Of a stretch of 64,000 nt of DNA, positions 43,184-53,412 are shown piece after piece (the stretch's first letter is position 1; each line of letters starts with the position of its first letter). The notes below the pieces were generated by a model, which searched no databases, was not told where the DNA came from, and saw only the letters and a program-made list of their open reading frames with translations. Origin of the DNA: Vigna angularis. Taxonomy: Eukaryota; Streptophyta; Magnoliopsida; Fabales; Fabaceae. The stretch is taken from positions 12,756,001 through 12,820,000 of the forward strand of contig NC_068979.1 of the NCBI RefSeq assembly GCF_016808095.1, read 5' to 3'. Both the position numbers and the translations under genes were made by a program.

Positions 43184-43497
43184 TGTGACACCCGGGAACT
43201 GATGAGGGCGGGGAGTGATCGCCGGTGCAAAAGGCACGAAGTGCAAGGGGCACAAACAAGGAGCGGCTCTTGGCAGGCTTCTAGTAGAAGGGACACATGG
43301 ATGAATCGAACATACACCGGAATGAGAGGGATCTAGAGACTGTATAGGTATGGGACTATACAGTTGAAGGATAGCTTAAAGGGATTGATTTGACTACTCA
43401 TATCACCAAAATGCATTTGCTTTTCGGTAGCCTTCGAAAGCCTCGTGGTGATGTGTGGGGGCAGTCAATATTCCCTGTAAGTCGCCGGGGCATTACA
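43184..43497 (+). repeat. 3' Cassandra-type LTR of composite, 5S part deleted
   Basis: TGTGACACCCGGGAACTGAT...GGCATTACA, 314 bp. Matches the 5' LTR except for loss of about 110-130 bp between TTCGGTAGCC and GAAAGCCTCG, which removes the whole 5S-like box. Confidence 0.85.
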
Positions 43498-43639
43498 ATT
43501 ACTACCATCAGAAGCAGCATATAACCTAAAAAAATTCAAACACACATAAACAAAATAAAATCCAAACCACACAACTAAATTAAAAATAAAAAAAATAAAA
43601 AAAAAACAAAATCAGAGATAAAAAAAATTCAGAGACGGG

Positions 43640-44930
43640 GTTGCCTCCTTAAGCTCAATCTGGATCACCCAATTCCAACTTTAATCTTGGTGTTCTCCTT
43701 TTTGTCTCCACACCAACTTATCTTCACCAGCTTCCTCTTTGTAGGCTTGACTTCAAGACCACCAATCTTTTCAAATACAGATAAGGGCATCAACTTGATA
43801 CTGGACCCTAAATCAATTAAGGCTTTCCCTATTTCATGTCTCTCAATAGTGCAGGGAATAGTGAAACTTCCCGGATCTTTAACTTTCGGAGGAAGTTCCT
43901 TCTGCAAGATTACACTACATTTGCCCTTTACCTCAATTGTTCCTCCTCTGGACTTTTTCTCTTTTTGTTGAATTTCTTCAGGAAGTTAACATCACTGGGA
44001 ACCTGTTGCAATGTCTTAGTCACAGGAATTTTAATCTCCAGATCCTCGAAGATTTCCCTGGATTGCTCAAACTGTCTTTCCTTTTCCTCCCTAGAAGAAT
44101 TCTTTGGGTAAGGAAGAGGCTTTTCATATAGTTTTTTCTTTTTCTTCTTATCCTCTTCCTCTCTTTTTTTTCTTTTCTTCCTTCTCTTTTTCTTCTTTCT
44201 CTATCTCTTTCTCTTTTTCACTAAAACTTTCTTTTTCTTTTCTCTCCATTTTTCTCTCATCTTCTTTCTCTCTTTTTTTCTTTTATTCACTCTCTTCTTC
44301 TATTTCTTTTATCTCACTCTCTTCTTCTTCCTTCTCTACATCTTTCTCTTTTTCGCTCAAACTTTCTTCTTCTTTTCTCTCTATTTTTCTCTCATCTAAA
44401 ACCTTGCCCCTTTCAGTAACAACAGTTGTGCACTCCTCTCTAGGGTTAGCCTTCATGTCACTCCCAAGATCATTCTGCTTCTGAATTATGAACCTACAAT
44501 GTGCCTCCATCCTTCTGCATGCTGCTTGGGTGTTGTTACGATGAGACTTAGACATCTGTATGAACTGTTGAAGCCTGTCATCCAATGTCGCCCTTCTTTC
44601 TGATATAAAGGGTTGTTGCTGCCATTGTTGTTGTGGTTCTCTATCAAATTGTTCGGCAGCTTGAGTGCTTTTGTGATGAGAATCAGACATCTGCATGAAC
44701 TGTTGAAGGGCATCATCCATCTTAGTCCATCTTTCTGATAGAGAGGGTTGTTGCTGTCATTGGTGTTGTCCGACAGCTTGTCCAAATTGACCTGGTCCCA
44801 TGTTTGAGTGAGGTTCCCACCAGTGATTGAAATTACTTTGGTGGAATTGAGTGCCCATATAGTTAACTTCTTGTCTGAATTACATCTTGCAAGCATTAGA
44901 CACAAAACCCTAGAAAATATTGTTAGCACA
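43640..44930 (-). pseudogene. gag-protease remnant of EB
   Basis: Sense: AARCNSDKKLTIWALNSTKV-type start region near 44890 (aligned out of frame to the E4 gag remnant), Q-rich part with a tandem duplication of the MDDALQQFMQMSDSHHKST / LDDRLQQFIQMSKSHRNNT unit (44520-44710), K/E-rich linker 44100-44400, then KELPPKVKDPGSFTIPC and protease DLGSSIKLMP (43800-43835). The protease is cut after EVKPTKRK and fused to LVKISWCGDKKEN, similar to the RKQLMSWCDE tail in E1. RT to integrase core are absent. Stops and frame breaks throughout. Confidence 0.7.
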
Positions 44931-44935
44931 AAAAC

Positions 44936-45078
44936 AAAAATAAAAATAAAAATAAAAGATAAGAAAATAAAATAAAATAGAATAAAATCAAATCAAATAA
45001 AATAAAATAAAATAAAATAAAGAAAAATAAAATAAAGCCAAAATTAATTAAGAATCACACAAATAGAATAACCGTGAG
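44936..45078 (-). repeat. EB leader with TAAAA microsatellite
   Basis: A-rich pentamer repeats (AAATAAAATAAAATAAAAT-like) from 44936 to about 45047, corresponding to the E4 leader. Confidence 0.65.
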
Positions 45079-45096
45079 TCCCCAACAACGACACCA
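45079..45096 (-). other. Degraded primer binding site of EB
   Basis: Complement TGGTGTCGTTGTTGGGGA differs from the tRNA-Asp PBS at four positions, all C to T. Confidence 0.8.
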
Positions 45097-45102
45097 AAAA
45101 CT

Positions 45103-46397
45103 TGTTGACAATATTTTTGATCTCGAGAAACGAAACCAAAAACATGTTGATGGATCGACAAGTCTACAGAATCGCACAAGTAATATATAATGGTAAGACC
45201 AAGTATCGTATCCCAGAAGACTCTCGACACTAAACAATTGTGTGATAACTCAATTAATTAAGACTTAAAAGAAACGAGATCATTGGTTTAAAATGCAAAG
45301 ACAGAAAATTAAATATTAATGCAAATTGATCAATAGTAGAGTAACACAAAGATGAACGGATTTCACCAAGTTCCCTCTCATGTATATAAGAATTCCTCTT
45401 TATGCATTAATGTTAACGTCACTCACTAAAGTACTTAGAAACCAATCCCTTGGCGCAATAAGCCTGCCTTAATTCCTAATTCGTGCAATTCCTAGCGTTC
45501 CTAGAAAATTAAGTCTGAAGATCAAGAACTTAAGATGACCAAGTACTCATACCCTCATCCCTGAGAAATATTACCCTTGGGAGAATTCAACAAGAACCTG
45601 AATTGTAAGGAACCTCCCAGCACTCTTGCAATTCATAAATCATGCAACTAAATGAGTTAAATAGAGCAAGCATTAAAATAGATGAATTCCCTAACAATTA
45701 ATGAATAAAGCATATATGATTAATAATCAATTCAAATACATGAGAGTTCACAAGGTTACATCATTCCCTAACAACAAATAGAGTTTAGTTCCCCATAGAC
45801 ATGGAGAAACTAAATGTACAATGGAAAAGCATGAGACAGTAAAACCCTAAGAGTAGAAGAGGAAGCTTTCGCCTCCAGATCCGCCTTCAGAGAGTAGAAG
45901 AATGTGCTATTGTGTTGCTCCATCCAGAGATACCAAACCTAGAGCACCGGGATCCTTTAAATAGAGTCAAAAAAGAGTTGAAATAGGGCCCAGTCCAAAA
46001 GAGTCGAAACAGAGCAAAAATTGGGCCTAATCCACGACGCACGACGCTCGGGCGCCCCTTTTTGGGCGCCCAGGCGGTGGATGTCGATTTCTGTCACCCA
46101 AGCCTCCATTGGGCGCCCAAGCTTTGCGGCTGACTTTTCTGCACTCTGGTTGACTTTTACTGCACTCTGGTTGACTATTCTACATTCCAACTATTTGGTA
46201 CTTTAACTTTTCCTTCAAATCATTCCAATAGCCTACAAAGTCAACGGAATTTGGTGATAAAATCATCAAGTATAACCTCAACTCTCTTATTCACAAAACT
46301 AAAGCAAAAAGATGAGTCAAAGCAGATTTATAAGTCAAAAAGGGTGCATTTAGCATCAAAATTACATCATAGACAACAATATTTTAAACCGTTAAGA
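45103..46397 (-). repeat. 5' LTR of EB
   Basis: 1295 bp; sense end ATATTGTCAACA. Its complement carries a PBS-like TGGTTTCGTTTCTCGAGA about 30 nt from the LTR end. GGGCGCCC dyads lie at 46035-46125, next to TATTTAAA. About 80 bp present at 21370-21450 in the other LTR are missing near 45360. Confidence 0.88.
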
Positions 46398-46402
46398 AAA
46401 AT

Positions 46403-46830
46403 CATCTCAAATCCTTCATCCTATAGAAGACTTATAGAAGATTGATATACTTGACCAATACTCACCCAAATATCATTCACGTTGTCCAGCATCTCAATCA
46501 ATTCATCTCTGCCTCGACTAACACACATCAACAAGCTACAATGAAAATTCTTAGATACTCGAAGAAAACTCCAAGAAAAGGTATAGTGACTCCGACTGGG
46601 CAGGATGTGCAGAAAGTAGAAAATTTGTCACTAGAAACATTATATATGTTGGAAGTTCCGATATTTCTTGGCATTCGAATAAGCAACCTATTATCTACTG
46701 CAACATGTAAAATCCAATGGTTAACATATCTTCCTAATGATATTGGTATCATTCACAAGAATCTTGTTGTACTTTATTGTAATAATCAATCCAAGGTTGT
46801 CAAACTCGATAGTTTACGTAAACTTGTGAG
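46403..46830 (+). pseudogene. Copia RNase H region (C1 continuation)
   Basis: SNPSSYRRLIEDLIYLTNTH, NIIHVVQHLNQFISASTNTH, then a shortened RNase H with TCKIQWLTYLPNDIGIIHKN and LYCNNQSK. Part between the two blocks is deleted. It joins the RT at 21141. Confidence 0.85.
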
Positions 46831-47407
46831 AGTCCAGTAAACTCGAATCGTAAACTCGTAAGAATTTACTTTGTATAAAAAAAATATAAATAACATCTAA
46901 TTTAAATAAGATAACAAAATTTATATAAATTCAAATACATAATTTCAACATTGAGGTGTGTTTCAACAGTGAGTATGCAACACTTTATTTTTGGAAAAAA
47001 TAAAAGGAATGGTGCAGTGTTGTAAAATGATGGAGTGCTTGTAAAAGAAAATATTATTAAAATATATGTTGCAGTGCTCAAAAATAAAATATCATTAAAA
47101 TATATGTTGCAATGCTATAAATATAAATATGTTGCAATGCCAGTGCCATAAAATCATTAAAAAAATATATGTTGCAGCGCCAATGCTATAAACCCATTAA
47201 AACTCAATGAACCCAAATTTCAGTCGTAGAGGGTTTTCCCTTACAGAACCCACAAGTTCGAAGATTGACGGCAAGATCGACATATGGCACGAATGGCAGG
47301 AACGAAACCGAGATCGAAGGAGGAGAACGAAGGCGCGAAAAAGGGTGAGATCGAACGTCGAGATCGACGACGCGACGGAGGGCGAATCTAATGAACGAGG
47401 GCGTGAT
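46831..47407. repeat. Degenerate repeats, including a ~45-bp tandem array
   Basis: 46800-46860 repeats AAACTCG/GTAAAC words in both orientations, suggesting a transposon end. 47035-47205 is a decayed tandem array of TTAAAATATATGTTGCARTG-type units (four to five copies). 47220-47407 is richer in GC (GAGATCGACGACGCGACGG) and continues at 48520 after the solo LTR, but no protein is recognised. Confidence 0.45.
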
Positions 47408-48514
47408 TGATAATAGTTGAAAAACTGTTATTTTTAGACTTAATTTTGACCTTAAAGACAACCTTTATGACTTAGAAACTAGCTTTTAATCATGCTTTTG
47501 CTTATGTTTTGGAAATAAGAGAGTTGGATGGGTTTTATGCTTGGTTTCTCTTGTTTTTGCAGGTTTTAAGATGATTTGAATGGAAGAAGTGAAGTAGCCA
47601 TAAGTTGGAGCCCGAAAAGGAAGAAAAAGTGCATAAAAGAAGAGTCGCAAGTACCGCTCAGCGAAAGTTACCGTTGAGCGGCACTCTGAAGTCCCGTAGT
47701 CACCGTTGAGGGGCAAAACTACAGTTGAGCGTCAAATAGAAGAACCGCACTTACCGCTGAGCGCCATTTTAATGGGCCTTGGGCCACTTTTTTGTAATCT
47801 TTAAGAGTCTATATAAGGTTTTAGTTGACCTAGGGTTAGTATCTTTTGGCATAACGAAGCAAAATCACATTTTCTTCACCCCTTGGAGGAGGATTTTGGA
47901 TGCTCAAGCTCCCCTCTTCAAATTCTAGGGTTCTATCTTTCATTCTTTCATTATTTTTCATCAAGTTTCACCATGATTATGGTGAACTAAACCTTCATTG
48001 TTGTTGGGGAATCAATGTAATCCTTTGAAACTCCCATGTATTGAATTGGTTCTTTAATTCACATGCTTTCTTTCATTAATTGTTAGGGTCTTTCTTCTAT
48101 ACTCTATGCATATGCTTTGTTTAACTCATTCAATTGCATGATCATTGATTTTATTTGTTTAACTCATTCACCAAGACATTGGGTTTAAGGTAAATTAGAA
48201 AGTGGCATTAACATTAATGAAGAAGATGAATTTTTGAATACATGAGAGTGGATAGGATGAATTGAAAACCCCCAACAACATTATCATTCCATATATTTCA
48301 ATCATGTGTTGCTTCTTTTGTTCAATTGATCAATACATGCATTCATATTTAATTTTTATTATTTGCATTTAAATCTACAAGACTTCGTTCACAAGTCTAA
48401 TTTAATCAACAAATCACATAACTGTTTAGGCCGTGAGTCCTTTGGGAAACGATACTTGGTCTTACCATTTATTATTACTTGATACGATTCGGTTACACTT
48501 GCCGAGGGTTAACA
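47408..48514 (+). mobile_element. Solo LTR, Athila-type, short-end form
   Basis: 1107 bp, TGATAATAG...GTTAACA, perfect duplications GTGAT (47403-47407, 48515-48519). Ends at GTTAACA without the PBS-containing extension. CGCTGAGCG-like words at 47650-47765. Confidence 0.92.
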
Positions 48515-48918
48515 GTGATGAAGGGCGAGATCGAACAACGAGATCGACGACAAGGGTGCAATTGATTCAATTTTACATAAATAGGGACCTAACTAAAAAC
48601 ACGAAAAATAGAAGGACCTATTCGAAACGATTCTGCATAAACATAGACCTCGAAAACGATTAAACCTAACAAATATTTTTGAAGCATCATAGTAGAGGAA
48701 AGTCTACTTACAAATATCCTAACACTCAAGTTAACAAATATATCCTAATAATATACTAGTAAAGAAGATTGTTAGATAAGTGTATTTCGTGTGTTGTCAC
48801 GTATATATAGGCTTTATAGGTCTATTGATAACATGTATAATAATAGACATCATATAGTCAATACTAAATATATCAAAGATATAACAAAAAGATCATTATC
48901 ATATTACGAAAAGGCTTC
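48515..48918. other. No feature recognised
   Basis: Starts with a short continuation of the pre-insertion DNA (GAGATCGACGAC), then AT-rich sequence. Only short chance frames. Confidence 0.5.
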
Positions 48919-49657
48919 TTTAACAACGTTTTTTTGTCAACGATTTGACAACGCCACGTGGCGGTTGTCGATTGGCTTATGTTGAAAAAAAAATAATATG
49001 CAATTGATGAGGCGAGGGTATTATGGGAAGGAAAAAATACGAAATTTCGTTTCGCGCTTTCCCTATTCTTCTTTCATTCGCAATTTGTTGTGCTATCGCG
49101 TTCTCACATCTCTTGCATTCCCTCATCTCTCTCGTTCTCTCATCTCTCTGGTGTTCAAACCCTAAAGACTCACCTTTTACTCAACCGTTGGTTTTGTGCC
49201 TTCTCGCTGTCTTGGACGTCCGTCTTATGCACCATTGAAGCCCTCTTCGACGTCCCTGTCCACCATTGGTATTGTGCCTTCTCGTTGTCGTGGTGTTTTT
49301 TGGTAAGTAGAACTATGCGAACCTTAACCATCTTCTCCAGCATTGACGTTTTGTTCTTTCGCGAACCCTAACCATCTTCTCGAACATTGTTGTTTTGTTT
49401 ATGTTATAACTATAGTTCCAATGGCAGCCCAAAAAAGGAAATGTAAGATGAAATGTACTTTTTTATTTTTATAGATGATGTGTTATCCTCTAAATCTTAG
49501 TTAATAATAATTTTTTGTTAATGTTTTGTAGTGGCGCCTTCATATCTCGATGGATTCATCTAGCTTTGTAAGTTGTTATAACCATTGTCTTTAAATATTT
49601 GGTATTGTCATTAATGTAGCTTGTGAGAATTGCTATATGTTGTGGTTGTATTGTTTC

Positions 49658-49925
49658 AGACATGATTGTGGAGTTATAATGTTAAAAGTAATGGAAATTT
49701 GGGATGAAGAGGACAAATACAATGGAAAAAGCATGCCTCAATATATGAATGTAAGTATCATTATCATTGTTAGAAATAGTTGATGATTGTCTTAATTTTT
49801 AAAGTATGAAATTTTGGTTTCAGGAGGAGTTGCTTGCAATTAGAAAGAAATATGTATGGGAGTGGATCCTCGACAATGACAACATTAGAAGAATGGAAGC
49901 ACTAGTGGAATATGGATTGTTCTAG
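49658..49925 (+). pseudogene. Ulp1-like cysteine protease, C-terminal exons
   Basis: Two exons: 49660-49750 after an acceptor TTTCAG, reading HDCGVIMLKVMEIWDEEDKY, donor GTAAGT at 49751; and 49824-49925 after TTTCAG, reading EELLAIRKKYVWEWILDNDN then EYGLF and TAG. HDCG carries the Cys of the C48 catalytic triad; the upstream His and Asp region is not seen. Nearby 49023-49370 has leader-like T/C-rich sequence with a ~47-bp duplication (49317-49400). Confidence 0.65.
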
Positions 49926-50154
49926 GATTGTATCCATTTGTACAAATTTTATTTGTATTTAGAGCAATAAGATTGCTATATGTACAGATTGTAACAAACA
50001 ATGATATTATGTACAGATTATTATTGCAATAAGATCATAAATTTCATTATTACTTTATGTTCAATGTTATTTTATTTACGTTGTGTGTGTTTTGATAACA
50101 AAGGAACGCGCAATATTAATAAGTCTTTTAAATTAATCCAATGGTTTACCAACT

Positions 50155-51300
50155 TAAGTAAAATCCTGAAACGTGTCGAGGAAAAAAACACACTTGTAAT
50201 CGTTTACAACTTCTTGGTAAACGATTACACGAACAAAATCTAGGTTTTGTACAGAAAGTTGAACTGTAGGAGCCAGTTGTGGTAACCTAGGTGACCATAG
50301 TAACAAATTTTAATTTTTGGCATAAGTCTAGTGGTTTTCACTTGATTTTGTTGTTTAAGTGTGAATAGAGGCTGAGAAGTCGTGTTTGGGCACCCCATGA
50401 TTGAGGAAAGGAACAATGTTTATGAGATGAGCAACTTGGGTGAAGTCCTGAAACTTGTGCACCAAAACACATACTTGTAATCGTTTACAAGTGCTTGGTA
50501 AACGATTACACGAACAAAATCTGGGTTTTGTACAGAAAATTGAACTATAGGAGCCAGTTGTGGTAACCTAGGTGACCATAGTAAAAAAATTTATTTTTTG
50601 GCATAAGTCCAGTGGTTTTCACTTGATTTTGTTATTTAAGTATGAGTAGAGGCTGGGAAGTCATGTTTGGGCACCCCATGATTGAGGAAAGGAACAATGT
50701 TTATGAGATGAGCTACTTAGGTGAAGTCCTGAAACTTGAGCACCAAAAAACACAATTGTAATCGTTTACAACTTCTTGGTAAACGATTACACGAACAAAA
50801 TATGGGTTTTGTACAGAAAGTTGAATTGCAGGAGGCAACTATGGTAACCTAGGTAACCATAGTAAAAAATTTTAATTTTTTGGCATAACTCTAGTGGTTT
50901 TCACTTGATTTTGTTGTTTAAGTGTGAGTAGAGGTTGGGAAGTCATGTTTGGGCACCCCATGATTGAGGAAAGGAACAATGTTTATGAGATGAGCAACTT
51001 AGGTTAAGTCCTGCAACTTGTGCACCAAAAAACACACTTGTAATCGTTTACAACTTCTTGGTAAACGATTACACGAACAAAATCTAGGTTTTGTACAGAA
51101 AGTTGAACTGTAGGAGCCAGTTGTGGTAACCTAGGTGACCATAGTAAAAAAATTTAATTTTTGGCATAAGTCTAGTGGTTTTCACTTGATTTTGTTGTTT
51201 AAGTGTGAATAGAGGCTCAGAAGTCGTGTTTGGGCACCCCATGATTGAAGAAAGGAACAATGTTTATGAGATGAGCAACTTGGGTGAAGTCCTGAAACTT
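50155..51300 (+). repeat. Tandem 281-bp repeats, left arm of giant inverted repeat
   Basis: About four units with period 281-282 bp. Each contains the dyad TAATCGTTTAC / GTAAACGATTA (starting 50197, 50478, 50759, 51041), GGTAACCTAGGTGACC and TTGGGCACCCCATG. No coding support; open frames here are incidental. Confidence 0.9.
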
Positions 51301-51375
51301 CTTTGGGAACCCACACTCCCTCATGATTTTGCACATAACCAAATGAGCCTATAACTTCAGATCCCATCCTTTTTG
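51301..51375. other. Spacer at the centre of the inverted repeat
   Basis: About 75 bp (CTTTGGGAACCCACACTCCC ...) between GAAGTCCTGAAACTTC and its complement. Confidence 0.75.
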
Positions 51376-52200
51376 GTGCAGAAGTTTCAGGACTTCACCT
51401 AAGTTGTTCATCTAATAAACATTGTTCCTTTTCTCAATCATGGGGTGCCCAAACATGACTTCCCACCCTCTACTCACACTTAAACAACAAAATTGAGTGA
51501 AAACCATTGAATTTATGCCAAAAAATTAACAATTTTGACTATGGTCACCTAGGTTACCACAGTTGGCTCCTACAGTACAAGTTTATGTACAAAACCCCAG
51601 ATTTTGTTCGTGTAATCGTTTACAAAACACTTGTAAACGATTACAAGTGTGTTTTTTTGGTGCACAAGTTTTAGGAGTTCACCTAAGTTGCTCATCTCAT
51701 AAACATTGTTCCTTTCCTCAATCATGGGTGCCCAAACATGACTTCTCAGCCTCTACTCACACTTAAACAACAAAATCGAGTGAAAACCATTGAATTTATG
51801 CCAAAAAATTAAAATTTTTTACTATGGTCACCTAGGTTACCAACTTTGGCTCCTATAGTACAAAACCCAGATTTTGTTCGTGTAATCGTTTACCAAGCAC
51901 TTGTAAACGATTCCAAGTGTGTTTTGTGGTGCACAAGTTTCAGGACTTCACCTAAGTTGCTCATCTGATAAACATTATTCCTTTCCTCAATCATGGAGTG
52001 CCCAAATATGACTTCCCAGTCTCTACTCACACTTAAACACCAAAATCAAGTGAAAACCATTGGATTTATGCCAAGAAATTAAAAATTTTGACTATGGTCA
52101 CCTAGGTTACCACAACTGGCTCCTATAGTACAAGTTTTTGTACAAAACCCAGATTTTGTTCGTTAAATGGTTTACCAAGCACTTGTAAACGATTACAAGT
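51376..52200 (-). repeat. Tandem 281-bp repeats, right arm (inverted)
   Basis: About three units in opposite orientation; dyads at 51613 and 51883, and a decayed one near 52163. With the left arm it could form an RNA or DNA stem of over 800 bp. Confidence 0.88.
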
Positions 52201-52646
52201 GTCTTTTTTGCAGTAGAACCATCACCACTTCTACTAAGTTCATCATGTCACAAGCATCGTTTCATTCATCCATCACAAACATAAATACTCAATCAAAGTG
52301 GCCACTTTATTCATTAACATTCCAAACAAAGCCTCATTTCACATTGACAATAACGAAGGGAATAACATTTCAATTAACATTAACAATATTTAATGGAAGC
52401 AAAGATGCATCTTTTATAACATTGAATAAAATAGGTTACATTACACTCTTTTGTTCATTAAGTACAATGTTGCATAACTTTCTATGAACAAATCATTACA
52501 ATTATCACTCATTTTTTATTGTAAGCACTCCATTTCCAATATACGGAGTGCTAAGCGCTCTACTCTTGTAACGTCTTCGTGATCTGACCCTCACATACGT
52601 CTTCATACGAGGTTGATTGGTGTACATGCCACTCGGGGAAACAAAG
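52201..52646. other. No feature recognised
   Basis: Unique-looking AT-rich DNA between the right arm and the DUF1985-like gene piece. CACTCATTTTTTATTGTAAG at about 52505 and CACATACGTCTTCATACGAG near 52590 belong to no known motif. Confidence 0.4.
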
Positions 52647-53101
52647 TCACTGTTCATGAGGGTTCTGCACGAGGCGTACTCTGTTCACTAATGCTAAACA
52701 AAAAACCTTTTCTTTCATAGACACAACTTTATCTACAATTACAAAACCATTACTAGAATCGACCCATTTAACCAATAACTCACTCAAAATATTCCTACCT
52801 AGTTTAACATTACCACTCAAATCTAAAAACCACCTAAATGGAGTCTTCGCAATGAGTGACTCGTGCTCGTCTGTCAAACGTTCGTTCAATGTACAAATAT
52901 ACTTTGTTGAAAGAGAGTGATGAACGGTCAACTGCATCAACGAAAACAAAATAAGCAAAAGGGCATATCTCAAAAACGAAAACAACACAAATTTAAACAC
53001 AATAGGGAAAACCCAAAAGCCAAACCGAAAACGTATTAAAGAAAATGGAGGAAGAATGCATTTACCTTTCTCGAAGGACCATGGTCACCAGACCTCGCCA
53101 T
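52647..53101 (-). pseudogene. DUF1985-like N-terminal gene piece, two exons
   Basis: Exon 1 53101-53066 (MARSGDHGPSRK), donor GTAAATG at 53065; acceptor GATGCAG at 52932, exon 2 52931-52647, in frame: ERLTDEHESLIAKTPFRWFL, GRNILSELLVKWVDSSNGFV. The RWFLD ... LLVKW ... F pattern resembles DUF1985-type domains that in plant transposons are fused upstream of Ulp1. It ends at a stop without the rest of the domain. It lies 270 bp inside the right inverted end and points toward the Ulp1 piece. Confidence 0.5.
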
Positions 53102-53412
53102 TTCGCACAATACCCTCAACAAAAAAGACGACGTTGAGCAAAACGAAGAGATGAAACAAAAACGAAGAGAGAGAACGAGAACGAAGAGGGAGAACGTGAA
53201 TGAAGACGAAGAGGGAGAACGAGAACGAAAACAAAGAGAGAGAACATTGATTTCTAATGAAACAGAACAAGGGGTATATTTGGAATCCCAAATTTCTGAA
53301 ACCTTTATCAATTTTGACGGCAAATTTTAACAATAAAAATAAATTAAAAATGATCTAATGGACTGCTAACACCTGGCGTTGTCAAATTGTTGTTAAAAAC
53401 TAGTTGTCAAAA

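Larger units (their letters stand above)
26552..43497 (+). mobile_element. Cassandra/Tekay composite retroelement
   Basis: Flanked by perfect duplications ATTAC (26547-26551, 43498-43502). Order: 5S-bearing Cassandra-type LTR (26552-26861 plus 34257-34368, split by E4), Met PBS 34371-34382, chromoviral gag-pol 34508-38550, a different LTR ending GTTACA at 43112, a second Met PBS 43115-43126, a ~57-bp Cassandra internal part and a Cassandra-type LTR 43184-43497. Without nested inserts it is about 8 kb. It looks like a Tekay internal region plus one Tekay LTR placed inside a Cassandra element at the shared PBS. Confidence 0.75.
21142..46397 (-). mobile_element. Athila-type element EB, pol- and ORF3-deleted, carrying nested elements
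   Basis: Left LTR 21142-24991 (contains insert 22045-24550) and right LTR 45103-46397; flanks GAAAT (21137-21141) and AAAAT (46398-46402) are a duplication with one mismatch, and the copia frame is continuous across it. Sense order on the minus strand: 5' LTR, degraded PBS 45079-45096, leader, gag-protease remnant 44930-43640, degraded motif I near 43628-43655, hairpin array, motif II, 3' UTR, PPT, 3' LTR. The composite 26552-43497 interrupts it beside the hairpin array with perfect duplication ATTAC. Confidence 0.9.
48919..53412. mobile_element. DNA transposon remnant with terminal inverted repeats and Ulp1-type gene pieces
   Basis: Inverted ends: 48919-48965 (ATTTGACAACGCCACGTGG) and 53370-53412 (complement ATTTGACAACGCCAGGTGT), alignable over about 40 bp. 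Inside: a Ulp1 protease C-terminal piece (+), a DUF1985-like piece (-) and a large inverted repeat. Plant Mutator-like and CACTA elements that carry Ulp1-like genes are known; no transposase is visible and no target duplication was found, so the superfamily is open. Confidence 0.55.

Noticed and set aside
51182..51367. Short ORFs in the 281-bp repeats
   Set aside because: They read through repeat units in arbitrary frames, and the same sequence on the other arm gives unrelated frames.
52201..52646. Host gene exon
   Set aside because: No frame with recognisable domain or splice pattern; composition is AT-rich.
53036..53333. Two overlapping minus-strand ORFs of 95 and 82 codons
   Set aside because: They read through a T/C-rich leader upstream of the better supported two-exon model starting at 53101.
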